From NCBI GenBank assembly GCA_013180625.2, contig SNVD02004657.1, positions 62,001-126,000 of the forward strand: DNA of 64,000 nt, read 5' to 3'. Of the stretch, positions 11,172-24,062 are shown piece after piece (the stretch's first letter is position 1; each line of letters begins with the position of its first letter). This stretch comes from Boswellia sacra. Taxonomy: Eukaryota; Streptophyta; Magnoliopsida; Sapindales; Burseraceae. Below the pieces are notes generated by a model. The model had not been told where the DNA came from and searched no databases. It was given only the letters and a program-made list of their open reading frames with translations. The position numbers were made by a program, and so were the translations under genes.

Positions 11172-12884
11172 GATTTAAAATTATCAGATAATTTATTATA
11201 TGCATTATCAAATAATTGACTTTACAAATAGTAATTAAAACACATTATTTAAGATACAAAATCTGGATGGAATTTAAGATGGGTATTACTATTGTAAATT
11301 AAAAGTATTTCGTTAAATGTTAATAAACGAGCACCTTGAATAAGGAATCTTCATTGGAATGCAGATATGTGATTCAAGCTTGATCTACGAACAAAAATTT
11401 AATCATGTATTAGGTACACACAAGCGGTCAAGTATGAGCACCCCATGTCTCATATCAGAGAAGATCAGAAGACGCCACCTGCCACTTGTCTCTTAATACC
11501 AACACAAATCGTGAGATAGCTACAGTGATTGAGGTTCATTAATTTCATTTTTGGCTTTTAGTGACTCAAAGCTTTATAGGGCTTCAAGTTCAACAACCAC
11601 AATTACAGTAGTAGAGTGCATAAGTTTCATGCATGCATGCCATGTCCTCAATGAGACTTGCATGTAGGTCCAGACTCAAGTATGCATGCATATGATGAAT
11701 TTATAGATAATAGATTTTTCTGAGTTTTGTGGATCAATCTGTGACCACAAGGTTGCACTTCAATGCCAACATAACACTAATCTGAGGCCCCTTGGGACAA
11801 CATATCAAAGTTTGAGGACAAAAGAAACTAGTCGATCTGTTGACCACAATGTTGCCATTTACTGCTTGTAATTAGATGGGTTTCTTTGCATTTTGGGTTT
11901 GGAGACAAAACCCTAATCATTGATCTCCCTTAGTCATGTCGTTGTTTTCAAAGCTTGCCGTGGTCAAGTAAAACATCGTTTCATCTTTGTGATTTTATTA
12001 GCTCCTCAAATGAAGCCAATTAATGTGTTGTTCCCACTTACAAGATGAGAATGACTAGAGTTTCAGAATATGTATTAATTACGTATAGCTAGCAGATACG
12101 ATTTTCAGGCCTTTAATATTATAAAAATGAAGTGTAGGAGCAGGCTAGCGAGACCTTATAAACATAATAATTTGGGACGACATGGCCATCACTGTCTATC
12201 AATTGATTAACTTTACTCCTAATTAATCAAAAACGTTGTCTCAATGTATAATTGCAGCCATCTTTAAATGAATTAAACCATTTAAATGTAATCGATAAAA
12301 TAAAAAATAAAACATTTCAGTAAACCTCTTATCATCTTCGATTTAAATCGAAGAAACTCGCTCTAGTCTAGCAATTATAATTGGCTTTATAATGTTAAAA
12401 TTGGCTTCTTTTAAAATATCGTTCACCTCTAATAACTTTTATAAAAATGTGTACGTTACATATATTTTAACATGTACTTTTACAAAACATTATGAAACTG
12501 AAAATATGAAGTATCTAATGATATATTTTTTTAAGAAAGATTTTCTTGTTAATAAATAAATTTGATTTCTTTAAATAGTAAATTAACACATTAAATGTTT
12601 TTCATATTTAAACTTTTTAATATGCATGTTAAAGGCGCATGCCTTAAAAGAACCCTAATAAATTAAAAATTATCATTAACCTTTCTTTTGCTTGAAAATC
12701 TAATAGAGATCTATATATATTGGCATTGTAGCGGTAACTTTAAAATTTTTCGTAACTTTTTATATAGTTGAGTGACAATATTTTGTGTTTTAAAAGGTGA
12801 GTAAACCACAAATTATCTAGTTTTATAGCAATTAAATGGAACTATATATTTTTTATATTTGTTAAAAACTAGCTTTTCAAATTA

Positions 12885-12888
<4 letters not shown>

Positions 12889-12932
<44 letters not shown>
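12889..12932. repeat. TA dinucleotide microsatellite
   Basis: An uninterrupted run of about 22 TA units, directly visible. Likely length-polymorphic. Confidence 0.95.
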
Positions 12933-12933
<1 letters not shown>

Positions 12934-13350
12934 CTTATCGACTTTAAATATATCAAAAACCGACAAGTATTATATTTTTTTAATTAAATTTCAAATACTA
13001 GTCGGTTCCTCACTGACACAAAATACACAAAACAGACAAGTATTACCCTAAATTTGGTCTTTTCTTTATTGATATTTGTCAATTTACGATTCACAAGCGA
13101 ATTTGTGCCAGTTTGATCAACCAACAAGTATAGCAATACTTGTCAGGGCCATATGTGTTGCATGAAAACTGACAATTAAGGCCTTTTGTTCGGTTTTTGA
13201 CCAACAAGCATGGCCTTTTTCCTTGCATATATTTCAAAAGTTTAATTAGGAAGAAATACCAAAGGTTAAGGGGGGTCAGGAAATTATCCTAATCTTTAGT
13301 ATATTTGAATGGTTAAATAACTTACAAATTATTTTATATTTTCATAAATG

Positions 13351-13530
13351 AATAATGGCATTCTTACAAACTTTATATACTAATTGATTTGTCACAACGT
13401 GATCGGAATGATGAATATACAAAGTCAAGTTATTTAACAAAAGGTGATGATATGTGAATAAACAGACAATGTCACATCATTTTGTGTACATGAGTTCGTA
13501 TATAAAATTTGTAAAAGTAATACCACTCTT
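13351..13530. mobile_element. MITE copy, GAGTAAT family (4 of 7)
   Basis: Starts near AATGGCATTCTTACAAAC and ends near GTAAAAGTAATACCACT, which are roughly inverted. The middle has the shared GTGATATGTG-like and TTGTGTACA-like segments found in the copies at 39846 and 54509. Non-coding. Confidence 0.5.
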
Positions 13531-14010
13531 TCATAACTTTGTCTTAAACTCTTTAATTTGATTTATGAAGATGAGTTATGGTTTTATGAAGTTTTACAAA
13601 CTTTCGAAATTCGAACAGAAAAGAATGTCTTGAATATGTGAACCTCTAGCTCTTACCAAATGAAGGATCGAACAAAAAGCTTCTCAAATTCACAAATCTT
13701 TTCATAGGATATAAAAACAATTCAACTTTCCTAACATACTTTTATATATTATTAATAAATTCACAATAGTAAAGATTAAAAAGCAAATTATTGGATTTAA
13801 ACCTTCAAACTTAATCAAGCTTATAGAAAAGTGATTTCTTAATGTTGCACATATGTATATACAAAAATCAAAATGATCAAACAATTAAGTAATTAAAATA
13901 AAAATAATTTATTTATATTCAACTCAATTAAAAGATCACAAGCGAGACATATGAGGTCTTGTTAAAAGCAAAGCAGCTAGAGTTGTGTGTGGCCTAATGA
14001 GGTACCCTCA

Positions 14011-14280
14011 TGTTAGCACTAGTGGTCCAACTTGGCATAGTTCCAGTGCAGCTCACGTGAAGAAGAAGAAGTCATGCAATTATGATATTATTAACTAAGT
14101 TGAGAGGCTGTTAGAGTTAGTTATTTCTGTTATGTGATTCTAGGAGTAATTTTAGGAAACCAGAACAGCATGATTCACGTGTAGTTATACACATTTCTCG
14201 TGTGATGCTTCTTGTATGAATAGAACACTTGTATTGATCAACAATATCAATTCTATTCTCCTGTTTTTCAATTTCTTTCA
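14011..14280 (+). repeat. 5' LTR of copia element
   Basis: A 270-bp repeat starting TGTTAGCACTAG and ending TTTCA. It aligns along most of its length with 18811-19044. It is followed directly by a tRNA-Met-type primer-binding site. Bases flanking the element (CCTCA before, AGCCG after the 3' LTR) do not match, so no target duplication survives. Confidence 0.85.
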
Positions 14281-14295
14281 TGGTACTAAAGCTAG
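14281..14295 (+). other. Primer-binding site of copia element
   Basis: TGGTACTAAAGC, directly after the LTR, differs by a few bases from the common copia site TGGTATCAGAGC complementary to initiator tRNA-Met. It confirms the + orientation of the element. Confidence 0.75.
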
Positions 14296-14319
14296 AACGA
14301 CAAAAGCCAGTTTACAAGA

Positions 14320-15040
14320 ATTATTTCTAATGACAAATTCAAATATGTCTCCTTCATTTTTTGTGCAACCAAACACTAATACCCACTCTACAATGGTGAT
14401 TTCATAAACGTCATTGTCCTATAATCTTCCTCCATTGAATCTAAAGTTGACTAGTGTCAACTATGGCTTCTGCAGGTCACTTGTGCTACCTGCTCTACGA
14501 TCTCTACGATCTCTTGAGCTCGATGGTTATGTTGAAGGTACAAACATTTGTCCTCGTAAGTTTCTTTTTACTTCACAATCAGAAATTTCTTCTGAAAGTT
14601 CATCTGAGATTACAGCTCAATTAAATATTGAGTTTACTACTTGGAAACATGTTAATCAATTCATTATGGGATGGCTTACGTCTTCTATTCATGAATTGAT
14701 GTTCAATCATATTGTGTGATGTCACACGTCACATGAACTCTGGAAAACACTTGAAAGTTTATTTTTCGCATAGTTTAAGGCTCAAGTTTTACATCTGAGG
14801 AATCAATTGCAATCTCTAAAAAAAAGGATCTGTGAATATAGGAGATTATATTCTAAAAATGATGAAACTAGCAGATACTTTGTCTGCTACTGGTAATTTG
14901 ATTTCAGATGATGAACTTCTCATGTACGTTTGCGAAGGACTTGGTTCTAAATTTGATGCTATTATGACAAACTTGACTACTCAGAGAGAGTTAGTTTCCT
15001 TGCAAGAAGCAACAGTATCTTTGACAAAATTGTGAACTTC
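14320..15040 (+). pseudogene. copia gag remnant (UBN2-type)
   Basis: Translated pieces include a TWKHVNQFIMGWL stretch and, after a stop near 14719, NIGDYILKMMKLADTL and ELLMYVCEGLGSKFDAIM. Both are typical of the gag capsid region of plant copia elements. A CCHC zinc knuckle is not recognisable afterwards. The in-frame stop and shift make it inactive. Confidence 0.8.
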
Positions 15041-15479
15041 GACTGGAGCAACTAAATACTGCATATTCTTTTGGAGCGCAAAATAATAATGTTGCTGCAA
15101 CACATTTTGTTGCTAAAAAGAATCCTTGACAAAAAGTTCCTTACATTTCTCAGCAATCTAGAGCTCCTTCATATAATGCATTTCGTAGAGGTAGAGGTAA
15201 AGTAGAACTAGAGGTTGTGGAAGATTAATTTGTCAATTGCATAATAAAATTGGACATGCAGCACTACAATGTTATTATCATTTTGACGCTAAGTTTCATG
15301 GCTATCAAGGTCCTGGTAGCTCTAATGTTGTGTTTGTCTCCTATAACTAATTTCTATCGACCACAAACTCATGTCCATCAAATATTGCCTTCTACTTCAA
15401 CTTCTCCTCAGGCTTTTATAGCAGCTTCTCCTTAGGCTTTTGTTACCTCTCCTCAAGCTCTTGCTAATTCTCCTTATAC

Positions 15480-17292
15480 AATAACAGATCCTTCCTGGTA
15501 TATGGATTTTGGAGCCATAGATCGCGTCACAAGTGATCTTAATAATCTCCAAGTTGAAGCAAACTACAGTAGCACGGATAAACTCCAAGTTGGTAATGAG
15601 TTACTTATACAACATGTTGGTGTGTATAAATACAAATTGCCAAAGTTTACTAAGTCATTTGTTCTAAGAAATATATTACATGTTCTTGGCATAACAAAAA
15701 AATCTTCTAAGTGTCTCAATGCTTACTAGAGATAATTGAATTTCTATTGAGTTCTTAGGTACTCACTGCTGTGTAAAGGATTTGCAGTCCAGGAGGATTA
15801 TAATGCTAGGAACACTTAAGTATGGCCTTTACCAATTGCAGTTGCCCTCTGTTACTTTGTCTGGTTTGTAGTTAAAGCCTCAGTTGTCTTCTTCAGTCTC
15901 CAAATCAGCTTATTCAGCATCCAAACTAGTTTCTTCAAGTCTAATTGTGTGTTTTGTTTCTAAAAATGATTGTGGTAATAAACTTTGGCATTATAGGCTA
16001 TGAAATCCTAGTGCTAAAATTGTCAAAACTGTTCTCAGTTATAAGAATAAATTGATTTCGAGTAATGATCAATGTTTACTGCTTGGTTCATTTTGTAAGT
16101 TTGGTAAGCATACTCAGAGTCTGTTTCCTTCTTTATCTAATAAAGCTTTGCACTCTTTAGCTCCTAGACATTCAGATGTATGGAGACCAGCTCCAGTGTT
16201 GTCTATAGAAGAATATAGATATTTTGTACACTTCCCCGATGATTATAGTAGGTTCTTGTGGATTTTCATTGGAAAATAAATATGATGTTTGCAATATCTT
16301 TCCAGTTTCATAGAATGACAGAAAGGCAAATTGGTTATTCCCTCAAATGCTTACAATTAGATTTTGTTAGAGAGTATAGAGCTTTAACTCCATACTTTTC
16401 TGTTCATGGAATTTTACCCAAATATTTCTTGTTCTTATACACACCAACAAAATAGCAAAGCAAAAAGGAGGCACAGGCAAATTGTAGAAAAAAGTTTATT
16501 TCTCTTAGCTCATGCCTCAATGCCTCTTAGGTATTGGTGGGACTCTTTCCAAGCTATAATGTATCTTCTAAATCGATTACCTACCCTTTTTGTTAATGAT
16601 AAGTCTCATGTTAAGGTATTTTTCGAAAGTAAATCATCTTATACTCATTTAAAGGTATTTGGCAGTGCATGTTATCCATTTTTAAGACCTTATAATAAGC
16701 ATGAGTTTGATTTCCATACTACCAAAAATGTACATTCTTGGGATAATAGTTTTAATCATACGTTCTTGGGATAATAGTTTTAATCATAAAGGATATAAGT
16801 GCCTTCATCTATCTGGCAGAGTTTATATAGTATCAAGTGTCTTCTCTTATGAGCTATCATTTCCTGTTGCTATTCAAACCACTTCCTCTGATAACTCTAC
16901 TATTGAGCCAGTTCTATCCAATTCTATGCCTTGGAATATTTCTTTTGTTACCTCTTCTTCACATATTGATAATATAACTTTTTCAACTAATAAGACTTCT
17001 CAAGCAACACCTTCACATTTTTTTCACTTCCTTAGATTCTTTGCCTTCACTATTACTAGCAGTTTCTCAATCTTCGCAGTCAAAAACCACTAGTCCACCT
17101 TTTTCCCTTTCTCCTATTTCCATGTCTTCTAATCTTGGAATCAATCATGAGGTTGGTTTGCCAGTTGCAAAACCTCCTTTTACTAATATTCACTCCATGG
17201 TCACTAGATCTAAGACAGGGTCTTTGCCTCCTACAAAAGTTTTTCTTGCAAATTCTTCCACTGTGGAAAATGAACCATTGAGTGTCTCGTAA
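15480..17292 (+). pseudogene. copia protease and integrase remnant
   Basis: Protease: WYMDFGAIDRVT at about 15496, where the family has W-x-D-S/T-G; the catalytic triplet D-S/T-G is DFG here. Integrase: KLWHYRL with a stop replacing the next zinc-binding residue near 16000, then HSDVWRPAP, FPDDYSRFLWIF and RYWWDSFQAIMYLLNRLP further on. The core spreads over several frames. The region ends with the serine/threonine-rich stretch that normally links integrase to RT. Confidence 0.82.
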
Positions 17293-18010
17293 GCTATGAT
17301 AGATCCTAATTGGTTGACAGGAATACATGATGAATTGAATGCTTTACGTAATAACAATACTTGGTCTTTAGTACCTTGTCAGCGACGGATAAACATTGTT
17401 AGTAACAAATGAGTGTTTAGAGTCAAGTATAACAAGGATGGGAGTTTGCAAAGATACAAGGCAAGGTTAGTTGCCAAAGGGTTTAACAAACACTAGGGTT
17501 AGATTTTTTTGCAAGTTTTAGCCCTATTATAAAGCCATCTATGATTCAGATTATCTTTTCCATTGCAGTATCTAAAGCTTGGGATATCTAGCCAATTGAT
17601 ATTAACAATGCCTTTTTAAATGGAGATTTGTAAGAAGAAGTGTTTATATAGCAACCAGAAGGGTTTAGAGATTCTTTGCATCCTCATTATGTTTGTAACC
17701 TTAATAAAGCCTTATATGGTCTTAAGCAAGCTCCTAGAGCTTGGTTTGACAAGCTTAAAGTTGCTTTGTTGAATTGGGGATTTATAAATTCAACTTCATA
17801 CTATTTTATTCATTTTTAAATCTGGTGCTCATATACTTCATCTTTTAGTGTATGTAGATGATATTCTTATCATAAGTTCTGATCTCAAGTTGGTGTAGCA
17901 AGTTGTGGCTGATCTAAATCAAAAGTTTTCTCTTAAGAGTTTAGGTTCTATCAGATACTTTCTAGGATTTGAAGCTTATAAAGATAGTTCAAGCTTGTAT
18001 CTTACTCAAG
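17293..18010 (+). pseudogene. copia reverse transcriptase remnant
   Basis: DPNWLTGIHDELNAL and NNTWSLVPC begin the RT domain. RYKARLVAKGF follows after a stop, and the catalytic YVDD box is intact at 17851-17862 (YVDDILI). At least one frameshift lies between the fingers and palm segments, and several sense codons have become stops, so no full-length RT can be made. Confidence 0.88.
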
Positions 18011-18810
18011 CCAAATATATCAAGGAGCTTCTACAAAAAAACTAATGTGATTGCATCTAACAGTTGCTTCACTCCCATGGCCACTATTTTAAAACTCTAC
18101 TTAACTGATAGTGATCCTTTTCAATATCCTGAAGTTTATAGAAGAACGGTTGGAGCATTGCAATATCTTACAATGGCCAGACCATACATTTCTTTTGTTG
18201 TCAATAAGCTAAGCCAATTGTTAAAGGCTCCTATAGTGAGCCATTGGCAAGCATGCAACAAATCTTAAGATATCTTAAGGGTACAGTTGGTGTTGGTCTT
18301 TTCTTGAAGCCTTATAAAAAATTCAACGTAGAAGTTTTCTTTGATGCAGACTAGGCTAGCAGTTTGGATGATAGGAATTCTACATCATAGTTCTGTTCTT
18401 TTCTTGGTTCAAATTTAATTCGATGGAGTTCCAAGAAGTAGAAGATAGTATCTCAATCATCAACAAAGTCTAAGTCCAGAGCTGTTGCTCAAGCTATAGC
18501 TAAGGTAGCTTGGATAAAGCAGCTACTCCAAAAGATTGGCTTAATTACATCAGGTTGTCCTATTGTGTGGCGTAACAAACTAGGAGCAAAAACTTTAGCA
18601 TCTAATCCTGTTTTTCAATCTAAGATTAAATGTATTGAGGTGAATGTACACTGCATGCATGAGAAAGTAGCTGTGAAGGAAATTGAAATTCAATATGTGC
18701 CCACAACACATCAAACTGTTGACATTTTCACAAAGCCTTTGTCACTGAGCCAGTTCCAGCTTTTGAATAGTAAGCTTACTGCTCTTTCAGAGTTGTATCA
18801 CCTGAGGGGG
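18011..18810 (+). pseudogene. copia RNase H and C-terminal remnant
   Basis: Visible pieces are YRRTVGALQYLTMARPYISF, SSTKSKSRAVAQAIAKVAW and VPTTHQTVDIFTKPLS. They follow the standard order to the end of a copia polyprotein. The usual SKSEYRA motif reads SKSRA. Stops interrupt the frame. The polypurine tract begins a few bases after the last coding similarity. Confidence 0.82.
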
Positions 18811-19044
18811 TGCGTTAACACTAGCCCGCCATCTCAACATAGCTCCAGTGCAACTCACGTGAAGAAAAAGAAGTTAGGCAGTTATGATACTATTAGCTGA
18901 GCTAAGAGGCTATTAGAGTTAACTTTTTGTTTCGTGATTCTTAGAGTAATTTTAGCAAGCTAGAGCAGCATGATTCATGTGTAGTTCTACACATTTCCCA
19001 TGTGATGCTTCTTGTATATTCTCTTGTTTTTCAATTCCATCGCA
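18811..19044 (+). repeat. 3' LTR of copia element
   Basis: A 234-bp counterpart of 14011-14280, starting TGCGTTAACACTAG and ending CGCA. It is shorter because about 40 bp after CTTCTTGTAT are missing. Numerous base differences from the 5' LTR indicate an old insertion. Confidence 0.85.
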
Positions 19045-22000
19045 AGCCGCACAAAAGATGATTAAAATATTCACCATAAACTTTACTTGATACTTTATTG
19101 TTTCTTTGACTTCCATAATTATTTTTTCCTTCTTAATTTGATCCTCAAATTTCAAATTTTTGGCTCTACCCTTGAGTCTAATCTTAGTTCAATATCTATG
19201 ATATACCTAATTTGTACATGGAAGTATGTATAAGATATTGAATACTATGGTTGGACTCAAATCTCATATATATACACACACACACACATATACAGAGTAT
19301 ACGGGGTGTGCATGTTTTTTATTTGAGTCTGAGAAATAGATAATTTTATCTAGATTGAAAATGCTAAAATTTTTTGTTTTTATCTAAATGCAAAAAACAT
19401 CTCAATAGATTTCTTTAATTTATTGTTCTTGAATACATTTTATTTTAATTTTTCTTATTTTGTAGAAATTTTGAATTTTATATGGATTTGCCTATAATGA
19501 TCAATTTTTACAATAACTCATCTTCTAGTGAAAACATAACTTATTAACTATTTTTAATTATTTTATTGTTGTATAATTTTTTGAACATTCATTTGAAATT
19601 ATGTAATTATAGAATTTTTATATTTTTTATTTTTTACACTATTTGTAAAATACATTAGTTGAAAATATAAATTTTTGGTGGCATTATAATATTTTCATTT
19701 TAATTTTGTTAATTTTTTACAAATTTTTTAAAATAGAGAAAATGTAAAACATATATAATATTAATAAGAGCATATACACCAAATTTCTAGATTTCAAATG
19801 TTTACTATTAATAAAAACAAATAACTTAACTTATCATCAAACTTTATAAAATAAATAAAAATAAATAACCATTTAAATATTTTTATTCATATTCATTCAG
19901 ATTTTCATTCAGGTTTAAATAACCATTTAGATATCTTAAAAAGAAAAAGAATAGTATCTCAGTTTTACGATCTATAATAATATCTTACATATGGTGATCA
20001 GAGCTTTGATTAAGGAATAGAAAATTCCACATAGCTAGTCATCACTCATCACATCACTAGCTATCGGTGTCACTATTAGAACAAGAATGATGCACAAGCA
20101 CTGTCGTTTTATTCTTAAAACAGACAAAGAACTAATAATGTAATAAAGGGACCCCAAAGGCTAGGTAGAGGACAAAGCAAACGTTTTGAAGGTAATAGTC
20201 AAGAGATTTGAAGGAGTTGTCTAAATCCCAGTACAATACCATTGCTCCAAAGAAATGCAACATAGCCCTGTGGTCACCCTCGTGCATTTTAGGCTTTTTT
20301 TCGATTTCTTCACGTGCATGCTTGCACTTAACAACTTCTGGACAAAAGCAATGTATGCAATGATATGTACCATCTACCTAGTTTCTTACAACACTAAAAA
20401 GAGATCACTAATTAATGAGAGAGCAACCATACATGCATGAATCACAAATAATTGATCAAATAGTGCATATTAAGATCCTTGATATACATAGTTTAGGTCA
20501 TTATTGAAATTTATACGCGCTCACAATTTCTGTTTATATTTTTTGGAACCACAAATTTAGATTCTTCATGTTAGTTTATCCGAATCACATATTTAGATTC
20601 TAGTACATGTTGGGGTTTGTGGAGCTTGCAACCTGCAAGCCGTGTTACTTGCCTCTTATTCTTACTTGTAATCGACTATCTTAGCGGCATGGTTATGTTA
20701 TGTCTCTAGCTATGTAGATATCTTAAAGTTGCTCTCTGTTTGATGATAATGGATCATATCATTATTGTTGGAGGATTTAGGTGTTCAATTTAAAATACCA
20801 ATATAAAAATACTAACAAACTAATTAATTAGGCGGATTACTTCGTCGCTCAATCGTTGTAAACTATATATATAATTAAATGGTCAATGTCACAAACCTCC
20901 TTGAAGTTTGTTAAAATCCTATATGATTAGCTCTAATTTTGAAAATCTCACGTATCTTCTCTTCCGTTAAAAATCGTTAAAATTTTCATTAAAAAAAATA
21001 AAATTTCCAAATTGCCTAGAGTTGACTTTTCAAAATATCAAAACTGAGATACTATTCTTTTTTAATATTAGTTATGAATATCATTAATTAATATCATATT
21101 ACTTTCTGTAAACACCCATAGGTTTTGGTTAATTATTTTAGATTCAAAGGTTACCAAAACTAACACTTTAATCGCTTTGTTATAAGAAAAGTAATATTAA
21201 CATCTCTAAAACTAAGACATATTAATATATTAATACAACATATATAATCAAACCATATAATTATCCTCGTGCAAATTGATATGGTATAATTTCATTCGAT
21301 GATAACATGCATACTCAATAATGAAAGAAATAACAATAATGATATGATAACAAATAATATTAAATTTAATTACCATAATGACCAAGTTGAAGCGCTCTTT
21401 TTTATTTTCAGTAAATATAATATTTTCTTTAATTTTTTAACCAGCTTCAATATAAATCGCTGAAAGCCGTCAAAATTCATAGTCGATGAGCCAATGAGCA
21501 CCTATCAAGTCACCGTTGCTAAAAAGCTTTGCTTGTCAACTCAACGTCTCAAATGAGCAACGCTTGTCAACTCGATGTCTTCTATGATTTATGCTTGTCC
21601 ACTATCATGTTTGACGAGCAACTAATCATCTCGATAAATTTAATAAGCATTCTCTGTAGTACATTTAACAACTTATCTAGAAGAGTGTATTTATTGTTGG
21701 TGACTGAACTAGACTAGACATCAAGAAAAATTAAGAATGCACTATATTTTAAATAGCCCTCCTAGCTTGATTGTTTCCTTATTTTACTAATAATACTATA
21801 CCACGACAGGTTATATAACATTAAAATAATTTTCAGTTTGAAATTTCAATAATATGACTGAGTTTTGATGGAAAACTAATTTTGGTACATTTTGCTTGTG
21901 CATATATAGTCAAACTAGGAGGATTTATTATTATTATTATTATTATTTCAAGAAAGAGCATGTGAAGTACGTGACTATTAGAATAATTAATATATTGTAT

Positions 22001-23393
22001 TAGGAGCACTAGCATTAATAATTGTGGACAAATTAATTAAAAGAGGGATAGTTATGAAGAAATTATGTATGCAAATAATAGTGAAGGAACATTTATTTAT
22101 TAGGTTCGTTGAGAGTCAGTCTCACACGGAAAAGCAAGAAGTGATAAATGACTGAATTGAGTATTTGATTATCGATGGAGGTTTTCTTCCATTATACCCC
22201 TGATAGTAGCTAATTTCATTTATTTCTATCAACATTTGAGCCTCTTCTATAAATTAAATTACATATTCATCCGTATCCACAGTTTAGCTCTCCTATTGAA
22301 TCATAACCAAACTAAAGATATTTAAAGAAAAAAAAAAAAGTCAATAAAAAGAGAGAGAGCTACAAAAGAATGAACTAGAAGAGAATTGGCAATGCTTGGC
22401 TCGTTCCGGCCCGGCCTAACTTGACCCAAAAAATTATCCCTCCTAACCCGAGTATGTATAATTTACTTCCACATAAATCATGAGGTAAAATGATACAATA
22501 AAACGTCCTAAAAGAGTCTTATATAGATTATATTACAAAATGAATTATGATTATAAGAAAGAGCTCTTAGTTCAATTTCATAGTATGTGAGCCTTCAAAC
22601 CCAAATTTCTCATGTTCAAATCTTCAACATATGTTTCTGCTCTTGTTTTGAGTTGTTTTGTGTTTCTCATTAACCAGAAATCAACCATCATAACAAATTT
22701 GTATCCTCCTCTCAATTAATGTTTCCAAACTCAAGAGACCTATTTGCTTCTCAATCAATACTATAGCAGTATTTCAAGCATTAACACCTCAAATCATCCT
22801 AATTAGAATCATGATCGTTGAATAGTTTAACTTCATTAAAAGTAAAAATTATAAATGAAAAAGAGAATTGACTAGTTTAGAGTCAAGATTATGAAGTATA
22901 TTGTTTAGAACAATGATAAAAATTTGGATATAGAAGTTGTGAGAATTTACCCACGACAAAACTTGATTGACCCTCTATGAGTTATTATATTTTAGTCATG
23001 AGGATGCTCACTATGAACGTGATAAATTCATCAGTCTGTTTGAAGGGTATATTAGTTTTTTTTTTTTTTTTTTTTTTACTTGGTCATAATCCATCTTAGT
23101 GCTCGATGCACGATCGGTGAAATTTGAAAAGAACATTTTGAAATCGATAAACACACAAAACAATAAAAAACAATAAAATCTTCTTTCAACATAGCATTAC
23201 ACTATTGTAAAGTATGTTTAATCAACTGTTTAAAGAAGCTATATATATGAATTAACTCATCAACAAAATTTGAATAAGTATATAATTACGTTACAATTTA
23301 TATTTTTATGTGTATTGCACGTTAGGTAACATTATAATAAAAATTAAACAAGAAAAAATTGATATCTATTTTTTTTTTTTTTTTTGGTTTTTC
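19045..23393. other. Intergenic, no gene recognised
   Basis: About 4.3 kb of AT-rich sequence with short shadow ORFs. It contains a TA/CA microsatellite at 19266-19292, a GGGGTGTGCATG string near 19300 (possible lone hAT-type terminus), an ATT tract near 21927 and a T tract near 23055. Around 21440-21720 short TCGA/GTCAACTC phrases recur, resembling the subterminal parts of the MULE at 40-50 kb. No gene can be supported. Confidence 0.5.
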
Positions 23394-24056
23394 TCACCAA
23401 TGTCCCACTGAATCAATTTGGTCTTGTGGCTGTAACTGTTTTTGAATGGAATTTGGGGAGAAAGGTAAGGAGAAAGACTGATCATGAGTAGCCACAAAAG
23501 GTGGTTGAGACATTAGGTTTGTTGAAGAATATACACTACTATAAGGTACATGATGATCATCTTGTTCATGATGCTGTTGTTGTTGTTGCTGTTGCGGCTG
23601 TTGCTGAACCCTTGGGTCCGATCTTTGTTGCTTTGGAACATTAAGTTTTTCGCCTTCGATCTCTCTATATTTGCTTAAATATAATTTTAAGGGACCAACA
23701 TAATCCTCAAACCCTAGGGTTGTGATTGCCCATATAATATCATCACCATTAATAGTTTTTCTTTTTTCTCTTTGGCATTTATCAGAAGCTTCTCCTGTAA
23801 CAAAACTAATGAACTCGGAAACGCATTCTTGAACCGTCTCTTTCGCATCTTTTGAGATTTTTCCGTTGCCCGGAATCACTTTTTTCATTATCCGACCAAC
23901 ATTTGCTATAGGAAGAAACCTGTCCTGTTCTTTATTGTGATGATTATTGTTGTTGTTGTTGTTGTTGTTGCTACCACTGCTTTTAACGCATGGACTCTCT
24001 GGGCTTCCTCCGCTGCCCGGCCCATGTGACCCATTTCCATGACTCTCTTCTTCCAT
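23394..24056 (-). CDS. NF-YB7: NF-YB subunit, NF-YB7-like, CCAAT-binding factor
   Basis: Nuclear histone-fold protein that pairs with NF-YC, then NF-YA, to bind CCAAT boxes. Single exon, 220 aa, as is usual for this branch. Residues 1-44 are Gly/Ser and Asn-rich with an Asn run at about 30-38. The conserved core starts at [15 protein letters not shown] (45 on), continues through [18 protein letters not shown] and [19 protein letters not shown], and ends near EGEKLN. The C-terminus is Gln/His-rich and ends DSVGHW, similar to the end of Arabidopsis NF-YB7. The B-domain position that is Asp in LEC1-type NF-YBs is Lys here (SKDAKE), so it is a non-LEC1 member. The start lies just after a CT-rich leader. 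It sits 1.6 kb beyond the 3' end of the PMT26-like gene, same strand, independent unit. Confidence 0.95.
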   Translation of the reverse strand: MEEESHGNGSHGPGSGGSPESPCVKSSGSNNNNNNNNNHHNKEQDRFLPIANVGRIMKKVIPGNGKISKDAKETVQECVSEFISFVTGEASDKCQREKRKTINGDDIIWAITTLGFEDYVGPLKLYLSKYREIEGEKLNVPKQQRSDPRVQQQPQQQQQQQHHEQDDHHVPYSSVYSSTNLMSQPPFVATHDQSFSLPFSPNSIQKQLQPQDQIDSVGHW

Positions 24057-24062
24057 TTCTGT

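Larger units (their letters stand above)
10020..14010. other. Intergenic region with MITEs, no gene
   Basis: AT-rich DNA between GA20ox and the copia element. Two MITE copies (about 11003-11171 and 13351-13530) and a TA microsatellite (12889-12932) are listed separately. At 12950-13210 the phrase GACAAGTAT and its complement ATACTTGTC recur several times, resembling subterminal repeats of an unidentified DNA transposon. A perfect 18-bp palindrome, CTTCGATTTAAATCGAAG, lies near 12337. No ORF has a recognisable product. Confidence 0.5.
14011..19044 (+). mobile_element. Decayed Ty1/copia LTR retrotransposon
   Basis: A 5.03-kb element with both LTRs, a primer-binding site, gag, protease, integrase, reverse transcriptase and RNase H remnants in the copia order, and a purine tract (CACCTGAGGGGG) right before the 3' LTR. 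Internal reading frames are broken by many stops and shifts, so it is not autonomous. The 3' LTR lacks about 40 bp present in the 5' LTR (after CTTCTTGTAT). Absence of a target duplication suggests inter-element recombination or terminal decay. Confidence 0.92.
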
